The notes beneath the pieces were generated by a model, which did no database searches, was not told the DNA's origin, and worked only from the letters and a program-made list of their open reading frames with translations. Below are positions 35,451 to 47,700 of a stretch of 64,000 bases of DNA, piece by piece; position 1 is the stretch's first letter, and each line of letters starts with the position of its first letter. Source of the DNA: Paratinospora sagittata. Lineage: Eukaryota; Streptophyta; Magnoliopsida; Ranunculales; Menispermaceae. A program made the translations under genes and the position numbers. Where the stretch lies: the NCBI GenBank assembly GCA_035771175.1, contig CM069589.1, positions 24,508,201-24,572,200 of the forward strand. Direction: 5' to 3'.

Positions 35451-37688
35451 GGAGTCTTGAAGAAAACGTTATGGCTATTAGAATGTTTGTTACCCATTGA
35501 CCAACATACTTATGAATCTAATCAGCAATAAAAATTCAAAAGCCGTAGCCATTTCATTGGAAGTGTGATTTGAGTTATACAGAAGGTGTTTAAAATATCG
35601 TTTCTTCTTCTTTCCAACGCATTTTGAATCACTCAAATCAAAGTCAGGAATAAAATGTTATTGCTATTTGAGTGTTTTTTGCCAATCAATCAACTTACTT
35701 ATCAAAAAAATCGTGAAGAAAAGTCCAAATAACCGTAACTTTTCATCCCGACTTTGATTTGAATGATTGAAAAATAATTGAAAATGTCTTTCCTTCCTTT
35801 TTCTAACGCATGTTCAATCACACAAATTGGAGTTGGAATGAAAAAGTTGTGGTTATTTTAAAGTTTCACACCGATCATTCAGTTACTTCTCGATTGAATC
35901 GATAAGAAAAATTCAAATAGACTTAAAGTTTAATCTTGACAGTGATATGACTTAATAAAAAGGCGTTGAAAATATTCTTTCTTCTTCTTTACAAGGAATG
36001 TGCAATCACTTAAATTGGAGTCTGAGACAAAACGTTATGGCTATTTGAATGTTTGTTACCCATTGACCAACATACTTATGTATCCAATCAGCAATAAAAA
36101 TTCAAAAAACCGTGGGCATTTCTTTCAAAGTGTGAATTGAGTTATTTAAAAGACATTTAAAATATCGTTTCTTCCTATTTCCAACGCATTTTCAATCACT
36201 CAAATCAAAGTCAGGAATAAAATGTTATGGCAATTTGAATGTGTTTTGCCAATCAATCAACTTACTTATCGAAAAAATCGTGAAGAAAAGTCCAAATAGC
36301 CGTAACTTTTCATCCCGACTTTGAGTTGAATGATTGAAAAATAATTGAAAATGTCTTTCCTTCCTATTTCTAAGGCATGTTCAATCACACAAATTGGAGT
36401 CGGAATGGAAAAGTTGTGGTTATTTTAAAGTTTCACACCGATCATTCAGTTACTTCTCGATTGAATCGATAAGAAAAATTCAAATAGACTTAAAGTTTAA
36501 TCATGACAGTGATATGAGTTAATAAAAAGGCGTTGAAAATATTCTTTCTTCTTCTCTCCAAGGAATGTGCAATCACTTAAATTGGAGTCTGGGACAAAAC
36601 GTTACGGCTATTTGAATGTTTGTTACCCATTGACCAACATACTTATGTATCTAATCAGCAATAAAAATTCAAAAAACCGTGGCCATTTCTTTCAAAGTGT
36701 GAATTGAGTTATTCAAAAGACATTTAAAATATCGTTCCTTCCTATTTCCAACGCATTTTCAATCACTCAAATCAAAGTCAGGAATAAAATGTTATGGCAA
36801 TTTGAATGTGTTTTGCCAATCAATCAACTTACTTATCGAAAAAATCGTGAAGAAAAGTCCAAATAGCCGTAACTTTTCATCCCGACTTTGAGTTGAATGA
36901 TTGAAAAATAATTGAAAATGTCTTTCCTTCCTATTTCTAACGCATGTTGAATCACACAAATTGGAGTCAGAATCAAAAATTTTTGGTTATTTTAAAGTTT
37001 CACACCGATCATTCAATTACTTCTCGATTGAATCGATAAGAAAAATTCAAATAGACTTAAAGTTTAATCTTGACAGTGATATGAGTTAATAAAAAGGCGT
37101 TGAAAATATTCTTTCTTCTTCTTTCCAAGGAATGTGCAATCACTCAAATTGGAGTCTGGGACAAAACGTTATGGCTATTTGAATGTTTGTTACCCATTGA
37201 CCAACATACTTATGAATCTAATCAGCAATAAAAATTCAAAAAACCGTGGGCATTTCTTTCAAAGTGTGAATTGAGTTATTTAAAAGACATTTAAAATATC
37301 GTTTCTTCCTATTTCCAACGCATTTTCAATCACTCAAATCAAAGTCAGGAATAAAATGTTATGGCAATTTGAATGTGTTTTGCCAATCAATCAACTTACT
37401 TATCGAAAAAATCGTGAAGAAAAGTCCAAATAGCCGTAACTTTTCATCCCGACTTTGAGTTGAATGATTGAAAAATAATTGAAAATGTCTTTCCTTCCTA
37501 TTTCTAAGGCATGTTCAATCACACAAATTGGAGTCGGAATGGAAAAGTTGTGGTTATTTTAAAGTTTCACACCGATCATTCAGTTACTTCTCGATTGAAT
37601 CGATAAGAAAAATTCAAATAGACTTAAAGTTTAATCATGACAGTGATATGAGTTAATAAAAAGGCGTTGAAAATATTCTTTCTTCTTC
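33757..37688 (+). repeat. Alternating 1,134- and 1,664-bp satellite subrepeats
   Basis: The rare variant TTCTTCTCTCCAAGG occurs with TCTCC at 33757, 34891, 36555, 37689 and later near 40488. Spacings are 1,134, 1,664 and 1,134 bp, then about 2,800 bp. 1,134 bp is two trimers without the deletion, and 1,664 bp is three trimers with it, so 2- and 3-trimer units alternate here. Confidence 0.75.
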
Positions 37689-40600
37689 TCTCCAAGGAAT
37701 GTGCAATCACTTAAATTGGAGTCTGGGACAAAACGTTACGGCTATTTGAATGTTTGTTACCCATTGACCAACATACTTATGTATCTAATCAGCAATAAAA
37801 ATTCAAAAAACCGTGGCCATTTCTTTCAAAGTGTGAATTGAGTTATTCAAAAGACATTTAAAATATCGTTCCTTCCTATTTCCAACGCATTTTCAATCAC
37901 TCAAATCAAAGTCAGGAATAAAATGTTATGGCAATTTGAATGTGTTTTGCCAATCAATCAACTTACTTATCGAAAAAATCGTGAAGAAAAGTCCAAATAG
38001 CCGTAACTTTTCATCCCGACTTTGAGTTGAATGATTGAAAAATAATTGAAAATGTCTTTCCTTCCTATTTCTAACGCATGTTGAATCACACAAATTGGAG
38101 TCAGAATCAAAAATTTTTGGTTATTTTAAAGTTTCACACCGATCATTCAATTACTTCTCGATTGAATCGATAAGAAAAATTCAAATAGACTTAAAGTTTA
38201 ATCTTGACAGTGATATGAGTTAATAAAAAGGCGTTGAAAATATTCTTTCTTCTTCTTTCCAAGGAATGTGCAATCACTCAAATTGGAGTCTGGGACAAAA
38301 CGTTATGGCTATTTGAATGTTTGTTACCCATTGACCAACATACTTATGAATCTAATCAGCAATAAAAATTCAAAAAACCGTGGCCTTTTCTTTCGAAGTG
38401 TGATTTGAGTTATTCAAAAGTCATTTAAAATATCGTTTCTTCCTATTTCCAACGCATTTTCAATCACTCAAATCAAAGTCAGGAATAAAATGTTATGGCA
38501 ATTTGAATGTGTTTTGCCAATCAATCAACTTACTTATCGAAAAAATCGTGAAGAAATGTCCAAATAGCCGTAACTTTTCATCCCGACTTTGAGTTGAATG
38601 ATTGAAAAATAATTGAAAATGTCTTTCCTTCCTATTTCTAACGCATGTTCGATCACACAAAATGGAGTCGGAATCAAAAATTTGTGGTTATTTTAATGTT
38701 TCACACCGATCATTCAATTACTACTCGATTGAATCGATAAGAAAAATTCAAATAGAGTTACAGTTTAATCCTGACACTGATATGAGTTAATAAAAAGGCG
38801 TTGAAAATGTTGTTATTTCTTCTTTCGAAGGAATGTGCAATCACTGAAATTGGAGTCTGGGACAAAACGTTATAGTTATTTGAATGTTTGTTTCCCATTG
38901 ACCAACATACTTATGAATCTAATCAGCAATAAAAATTCAAAAGCCGTAGCCATTTCGTTGGAAGTGTGATTTGAGTAATACAAAAGGCGGTTAAAATATC
39001 GTTTCTTCCTTTTTCCAACGCATTTTCAATCACTCAAACCAAAGTCAGGAATAAAATGTTATGGCTATTTGAATATTTTTGCCAATCAATGAACTTACTT
39101 ATCGAAAAAATCGTGAAGAAAAGTCCAAATAACCGTAACTTTTCATCCCGACTTTGATTTGAATGATTGAAAAATAATTGAAAATGTCTTTCCTTCCTAT
39201 TTCTAACGCATGGTCAATCACACAAATTGGAGTCGGAATGAAAACGTTGTGGTTATTTTAAAGTTTCACACCGATTATTCAAATAGACTTACAGTTTAAT
39301 CGGGACACTGATATGAGTTAATAAAAAGGCGTTGAAAATATTGTTTCTTCTTCTTTCGAAGGAATGTGCAATCAGTCAAATTGGAGTCTTGAAGAAAACG
39401 TTATGGCTATTTGAATGTTTGTTACCCATTGACCAACATACTTATGAATCTAATTAGCAATAAAAATTCAAAAGCCGTAGCCATTTCATTGGAAGTGTGA
39501 TTTGAGTTATACAGAAGGTGTTTAAAATATCGTTTCTTCTTCTTTCCAACGCATTTTGAATCACTCAAATCAAAGTCAGGAATAAAATGTTATTGCTATT
39601 TGAGTGTTTTTTGCCAATCAATCAACTTACTTATCAAAAAAATCGTGAAGAAAAGTCCAAATAACCGTAACTTTTCATCCCGACTTTGATTTGAATGATT
39701 GAAAAATAATTGAAAATGTCTTTCCTTCCTTTTCCTAACGCATGTTCAATCACACAAATTGGAGTCGGAATGAAAAAGTTGTGGTTATTTTAAAGTTTCA
39801 CACCGATCATTCAGTTACTTCTCGATTGAATCGATAAGAAAAATTCAAATAGACTTAAAGTTTAATCTTGACAGTGATATGAGTTAATAAAAAGGCGTTG
39901 AAAATATTCTTTCTTCTTCTTTCCAAGGAATGTGCAATCACTCAAATTGGAGTCTGGGACAAAACGTTATGGCTATTTGAATGTTTGTTACCCATTGACC
40001 AACATACTTATGAATCTAATCAGCAATAAAAATTCAAAAAACCGTGGGCATTTCTTTCGAAGTGTGAATTGAGTTATTCAAAAGACATTTAAAATATCGT
40101 TTCTTCCTATTTCCAACGCATTTTCAATCACTCAAATCAAAGTCAGGAATAAAATGTTATGGCAATTTGAATGTGTTTTGCCAATGAATCAACTTACTTA
40201 TCGAAAAAATCGTGAAGAAAAGTCCAAATAGCCGTAACTTTTCATCCCGACTTTGAGTTGAATGATTGAAAAATAATTGAAAATGTCTTTCCTTCCTATT
40301 TCTAACGCATGTTCAATCACACAAATTGGAGTCGGAATGGAAAAGTTGTGGTTATTTTAAAGTTTCACACCGATCATTCAGTTACTTCTCGATTGAATCG
40401 ATAAGAAAAATTCAAATAGACTTAAAGTTTAATCTTGACAGTGATATGAGTTAATAAAAAGGCGTTGAAAATATTCTTTCTTCTTCTCTCCAAGGAATGT
40501 GCAATCACTTAAATTGGAGTCTGGGACAAAACGTTATGGCTATTTGAATGTTTGTTACCCATTGACCAACATACTTATGTATCTAATCAGCAATAAAAAT

Positions 40601-40999
40601 TCAAAAAACCGTGGCCATTTCTTTCAAAGTGTGAATTGAGTTATTCAAAAGACATTTAAAATATCGTTCCTTCCTATTTCCAAAGCATTTTCAATCACTC
40701 AAATCAAAGTCCGGAATAAAATGTTATGGCAATTTGAATGTGTTTTGCCAATCAATCAACTTACTTATCAAAAAAATCGTGAAGAAAAGTCCAAATAGCC
40801 GTAACTTTTCATCCCGACCTTGAGTTGAATGATTGAAAAATAATTGAAAATGTCTTTCCTTCCTATTTCTAACGCATGTAGAATCACACAAATTGGAGTC
40901 AGAATCAAAAATTTGTTGTTATTTTAAAGTTTCACACCGATCATTCAATTACTTCTCGATTGAATCAATAAGAAAAATTCAAATAGACTTAAAGTTTAA

Positions 41000-43900
41000 T
41001 CTTGACGGTGATATGAGTTAATAAAAAGGCGTTGAAAATATTGTTTCTTCTTCTTTCCAAGGAATGTGCAATCACTCAAATTGGAGTCTGGGACAAAACG
41101 TTATGGCTATTTGAATGTTTGTTACCCATTGACCAACATACTTATGAATCTAATCAGCAATAAAAATTAAAAAAACCGTGGCCATTTCTTTCGAAGTGTG
41201 ATTTGAGTTATTCAAAAGACATTTAAAATATCGTTTCTTCCTATTTCCAACGCATTTTCAATCACTCAAATCAAAGTCAGGAATAAAATGTTATGGCAAT
41301 TTGAATGTGTTTTGCCAATCAATCAACTTACTTATCGAAAAAATCGTGAAGAAAAGTCCAAATAGCCGTAACTTTTCATCCCGACTTTGAGTTGAATGAT
41401 TGAAAAATAATTGAAAATGTCTTTCCTTCCTATTTCTAACGCATGTTCAATCAAACAAATTGGAGTCGGAATGAAAAAGTTGTGGTTATTTTAAAGTTTA
41501 ACACCGATCATTCAATTACTTCTCGATTGAATCGATAAGAAAAACTCAAATAGACTTACAGTTTCATCGGGACACTAATATGAGTTAATAAAAAGGCGTT
41601 GAAAATATTGTTTCTTATTCTTTCCAAGGAATGTGCAATCACTCAAATTGGAGTCTGGAAGAAAACGTTATGGCTATTTGAATGTTTGTTACCCATTGAC
41701 CAACATACTTATGAATCTAATCAGCAATAAAAATTCAAAAAGCCGTAGCCATTTCTTTCGAAGTGTGATTTGAGTTATTCAAAAGACATTTAAAATATAG
41801 TTTCTTCCTGTTTTCAACGCATTTTCAATCACTCAAATCAAAGTCAGGAATAAAATGTTATGGCTATTTGAATGTTTTTTGCCAATCAATCAACTTACTT
41901 ATCGAAAAAATCGTGAAGAAAAGTCCAAATAGCCGTAACTTTTCATCCCGACTCTGAGTTGAATGATTGAAAAATAATTGAAAATGTCTTTCCTTCCTAT
42001 TTCTAACACATGTTCAATCACACAAATTGAAGTCGGAATCAAAAATTTGTGGTTATTTTAATGTTTCTCACCGATCATTCAATTACTTCTCGATTGAATC
42101 GATAAGAAAAATTCAAATAGAGTTACAGTTTAATCCTGACACTGATATGAGTTAATAAAAAGGCGTTGCAAATATTGTTTCTTATTCTTTCGAAGGAATG
42201 TGCAGTCACTCAAATTGGAGTCTGGGACAAAACGTTATGGCTATTTGAATGTTTGTTACCCATTGACCAATATACTTATGAATCTAATCAACAATAAAAA
42301 TTCAAAAGCCGTAGCCATTTCCTTGGAAGTGTGATTTGAGTTATTCAAAAGGCGTTTAAAATATCGTTTCTTCCTCTTTCCAACGCATTTTCAATTACTC
42401 AAATCAAAGTCAGGAATAAAATGTTATGGCTATTTGAATGTTTTTTACCAATCAATCAACTTACTTATCGAAAAAATCGTGAAGAAAAGTCCAAATAGCC
42501 GTAACTTTTCATCCTGACTTTGATTTGAATGATTGAAAAAGAATTGAAAATGCCTTTCCATCCTATTTCTATCGCATGTTCAATCACACAAATTGGAGTC
42601 GGAATGAAAAAGTTGTGGTTATTTTAAGGTTTCACACCGATCATTCAATTACTTCTCGATTGAATCGATAAGAAAAATTGAAATAGACTTACAGTTTAAT
42701 CTTGACAGTGATATGAGTTAATAAAAAGGCGTTGAAAATATTGTTTCTTCTTCTTTCCAAGGAATGTGCAATCACTCAAATTGGAGTCTGCGACAAAACG
42801 TTATGGCTATTTGAATGTTTGTTACCCATCGACCAACATACTTATGAATCTAATCAGCAATAAAAATTCAAAAGCCGTAGCCATTTCATTGGAAGTGTGA
42901 TTTGAGTTATTCAAAAGGCGTTTAAAATATCGTTTGTTCCTCTTTCCAACGCATTTTCAATCACTCAAATCAAAGTCAAGAATAAAATGTTATGGCTATT
43001 TGAATGTTTTTTGCCAATCAATCAACTTACTTATCGAAAAAATCGTGAAGAAATGTCCAAATAGCCGTAACTTTTCATCCCGACTTTGAGTTGAATGATT
43101 GAAAAATAATTGAAAATGTCTTTCCTTCCTATTTCTAACGCATGTTCAATCACACAAATTGGAGTCGGAATTAAAAAGTTGTGGTTATTTTAAAGTTTCA
43201 CACCGATCATTCAATTACTTCTCGATTGAATCGATAAGAAAAACTCAAATAGACTTACAGTTTCATCGGAACACTAATATGAGTTAATAAAAAGGCGTTG
43301 AAAATATTGTTTCTTATTCTTTCCAAGGAATGTGCAATCACTCAAATTGGAGTCTGGAAGAAAACGTTATGGCTATTTGAATGTTTGTTACCCATTGACC
43401 AACATACTTATGAATCTAATCAGCAATAAAAATTCAAAAAACCGTAGCCATTTCTTTCGAAGTGTGATTTGAGTTATTCAAAAGACATTTAAAATATAGT
43501 TTCTTCCTGTTTTCAACGCATTTTCAATCACTCAAATCAAAGTCAGGAATAAAATGTTATGGCTATTTGAATGTTTTTTGCCAATCAATCAACTTACTTA
43601 TCGAAAAAATCGTGAAGAAAAGTCCAAATAGCCGTAACTTTTCATCCCGACTTTGAGTTGAATGATTGAAAAATAATTGAAAATGTCTTTCCTTCCAATT
43701 TCTAACACATGTTCAATCACACAAATTGGAGTCGGAATCAAAAATTTGTGGTTATTTTAATGTTTCACACCGATCATTCAATTGCTTCTCGATTGAATCG
43801 ATAAGAAAAATTCAAATATAGTTACAGTTTAATCCTGACACTGATGTGAGTTAATAAAAAGGCGTTGAAAATATTGTTTCTTCTTCTTTCGAAGGAATGT

Positions 43901-46900
43901 GCAGTCACTCAAATTGGAGTCTGGGACAAAACGTTATGGCTATTTGAATGTTTGTTACCCATTGACCAATATACTTATGAATCTAATCAACAATAAAAAT
44001 TCAAAAGCCGTAGCCATTTCCTTGGAAGTGTGATTTGAGTTATACAAAAGGCATTTAAAATATCGTTTCTTCCTCTTTCCAACGCATTTTCAATCACTCA
44101 AATCAAAGTCAGGAATAAAATGTTATGGCTATTTGAATATTTTTTGCCAATCAATCAACTTACTTATCGAAAAAATCGTGAAGAAAAGTCCACATAGCCG
44201 TAACTTTTCATCCCGACTTTGATTTGAATGATTGAAAAAGAATTGAAAATGCCTTTCCATCCTATTTCTATCGCATGTTCAATCATACAAATTGGAGTCG
44301 GAATGAAAAAGTTGTGGTTATTTTAAAGTTTCACACCGATCATTCAATTACTTCTCGATTGAATCGATAAGAAAAATTGAAATAGACTTACAGTTTAATC
44401 TTGACAGTGATATGAGTTAATAAAAAGGCGTTGAAAATATTGTTTCTTCGTCTTTCCAAGGAATGTGCAATCACTCAAATTGGAGTCTGGGACAAAACGT
44501 TATGGCTATTTGAATGTTTGTTACCCATCGACCAACATACTTATGAATCTAATCAGCAATAAAAATTCAAAAGCCGTAGCCATTTCTTTGGAAGTGTGAT
44601 TTGAGTTATTCAAATGGCGTTTAAAATATCGTTTGTTCCTCTTTCCAACGCATTTTCAATCACTCAAATCAAAGTCAAGAATAAAATGTTATGGCTATTT
44701 GAATGTTTTTTGCCAATCAATCAACTTACTTATCGAAAAAATCGTGAAGAAAAGTCCAAATGGCTGTAACTTTTCATCCCGACTTTGAGTTGAATGATTT
44801 AAAAATAATTGAAAATGTCTTTCCTTCCTATTTCTAACACATGTTCAATCACACAAATTGGAGTCGGAATCAAAAATTTGTGGTTATTTTAATGTTTCAC
44901 ACCGATCATTCAATTACTTCTCGATTGAATCGATAAGAAAAATTCAAATAGAGTTACAGTTTAATACTGACACTGATATGAGTTAATAAAAAGGCGTTGA
45001 AAATATTGTTTCTTCTTCTTTCGAAGGAATGTGCAGTCACTCAAATTGGAGTCTGGGACAAAACGTTATGGCTATTTGAATGTTTGTTACCCATTGACCA
45101 ATATACTTATGAATCTAATCAACAATAAAAATTCAAAAGCCGTAGCCATTTCCTTGGAAGTGTCATTTGAGAAATACAAAAGGCGTTTAAAATATCGTTT
45201 ATTCCTCTTTCCAACGCATTTCAATCACTCAAATCAAAGTCAGGAATAAAATGTTATGGCTATTTGAATATTTTTTGCCAATCAATCAACTTACTTATCG
45301 AAAAAATCGTGAGGAAAAGTCCAAATAGCCGTAACTTTTCATCCCGACTTTGAGTTCAATGACTGAAAATTAATTGAAAATGTCTTTGCTTCCAATTTCT
45401 AACACATGTTCAATCACACAAATTGGAGTCGGAATCAAAAATTTGTGGTTATTTTAATGTTTCACACCGATCATTCAATTAATTCTCGATTGAATCGATA
45501 AGAAAAATTCAAATAGAGTTACAGTTTAATCCTGACACTGATATGAGTTAATAAAAAGGCGTTGAAAATATTGTTTCTTCTTCTTTCGAAGGAATGTGCA
45601 GTCACTCAAATTGGAGTCTGGGACAAAACGTTATGGCTATTTGAATGTTTGTTACCCATTGACCAATATACTTATGAATCTAATCAACAATAAAAATTCA
45701 AAAGCCGTAGCCATTTCCTTGGAAGTGTGATTTGAGTTATACAAAAGGCGTTTAAAATATCGTTTCTTCCTCTTTCCAACGCATTTTCAATCACTCAAAT
45801 CAAAGTCAGGAATAAAATGTTATGGCTATTTGAATATTTTTTACCAATCAATCAACTTACTTATCGAAAAAATCGTGAAGAAAAGTCCAAATAGCCGTAA
45901 CTTTTCATCCCGACTTTGATTTGAATGATTGAAAAAGAATTGAAAATGCCTTTCCATCCTATTTCTATCGCATGTTCAATCATACAAATTGGAGTCGGAA
46001 TGAAAAAGTTGTGGTTATTTTAAAGTTTCACACCGATCATTCAGTTACTTCTCGATTGAATCGATAAGAAAAATTGAAATAGACTTACAGTTTAATCTTG
46101 ACAGTGATATGAGTTAATAAAAAGGCGTTGAAAATATTGTTTCTTCTTCTTTCCAAGGAATGTGCAATCACTCAAATTGGAGTCTGGGACAAAACGTTAT
46201 GGCTATTTGAATGTTTGTTACCCATCGACCAACATACTTATGAATCTAATCAGCAATAAAAATTCAAAAGCCGTAGCCATTTCATTGGAAGTGTGATTTG
46301 AGTTATTCAAAAGGCGTTTAAAATATCGTTTGTTCCTCTTTCCAACGCATTTTCAATCACTCAAATCAAAGTCAAGAATAAAATGTTATGGCTATTTGAA
46401 TGTTTTTTGCCAATCAATCAACTTACTTATCGAAAAAATCGTGAAGAAAAGTCCAAATGGCTGTAACTTTTCATCCCGACTTTGAGTTGAATGATTGAAA
46501 AATAATTGAAAATGTCTTTCCTTCCTATTTCTAACACATGTTCAATCACACAAATTGGAGTCGGAATCAAAAATTTGTGGTTATTTTAATGTTTCACACC
46601 GATCATTCAATTACTTCTCGATTGAATCGATAAGAAAAATTCAAATAGAGTTACAGTTTAATCCTGACACTGATATGAGTTAATAAAAAGGCGTTGAAAA
46701 TATTGTTTCTTCTTCTTTCGAAGGAATGTGCAGTCACTCAAATTGGAGTCTGGGACAAAACGTTATGGCTATTTGAATGTTTGTTACCCATTGACCAATA
46801 TACTTATGAATCTAATCAACAATAAAAATTCAAAAGCCGTAGCCATTTCCTTGGAAGTGTGATTTGAGTTATACAAAAGGCGTTTAAAATATCGTTTCTT

Positions 46901-47700
46901 CCTCTTTCCAACGCATTTTCAATCACTCAAATCAAAGTCAGGAATAAAATGTTATGGCTATTTGAATATTTTTTACCAATCAATCAACTTACTTATCGAA
47001 AAAATCGTGAAGAAAAGTCCAAATAGCCGTAACTTTTCATCCCGACTTTGATTTGAATGATTGAAAAAGAATTGAAAATGCCTTTCCATCCTATTTCTAT
47101 CGCATGTTCAATCATACAAATTGGAGTCGGAATGAAAAAGTTGTGGTTATTTTAAAGTTTCACACCGATCATTCAATTACTTCTCGATTGAATCGATAAG
47201 AAAAATTGAAATAGACTTACAGTTTAATCTTGACTGTGACATGAGTTAATAAAAAGGCGTTGAAAATATTGTTTCTTCTTCTTTCCAAGGAATGTGCAAG
47301 CACTCAAATTGGAGTCTGGGACAAAACGTTATGGCTATTTGAATGTTTGTTACCCATCGACCAACATACTTATGAATCTAATCAGCAATAAAAATTCAAA
47401 AGCCGTAGCCATTTCATTGGAAGTGTGATTTGAGTTATTCAAAAGGCGTTTAAAATATCGTTTGTTCCTCTTTCCAACGCATTTTCAATCACTCAAATCA
47501 AAGTCAAGAATAAAATGTTATGGCTATTTGAATGTTTTTTGCCAATCAATCAACTTACTTATCGAAAAAATCGTGAAGAAATGTCCAAATAGCCGTAACT
47601 TTTCATCCCGACTTTGAGTTGAATGATTGAAAAATAATTGAAAATGTCTTTCCTTCCTATTTCTAACGCATGTTCAATCACACAAATTGGAGTCGGAATC
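41000..47700 (+). repeat. Satellite block III: 1,132- and 1,699-bp higher-order repeats
   Basis: Marked by TGCAGTCACTC at 42201, 43900, 45032, 45597 and 46729 (spacings 1699, 1132, 565, 1132) and by TTTCCATCCTATTTCTATCG (near 42557, 44256, 45953, 47086). AAAACTCAAATAGACTT recurs at 41541 and 43240 (1,699 bp). The trimer types differ from those in block II. Confidence 0.75.

Larger units (their letters stand above)
14100..41000 (+). repeat. Satellite block II: mixed 3-, 5- and 7-trimer higher-order repeats with a 34-bp deletion marker
   Basis: Marked by the trimer lacking 34 bp at the B/C junction (CCGAT(C/T)ATTCAAATAGACTTA; see separate entry) and by the AACCGTGG(C/G)C...CTTTCAAAG trimer. 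The linked marker TCAGTCAAATTGGAG recurs at about 16475, 18138, 22068, 23732, 25395, 27059, 29856, 32653, 35451 and 39383. The gaps are 1663, 3930, 1664, 1663, 1664, 2797, 2797, 2798 and 3932 bp, that is 3, 7 or 5 trimers minus about 34 bp. Confidence 0.85.

Noticed and set aside
45031..45249. 72-aa open frame in the satellite
   Set aside because: Created by a one-base deletion in the local monomer (CGCATTTCAATC); satellite sequence, not a gene.
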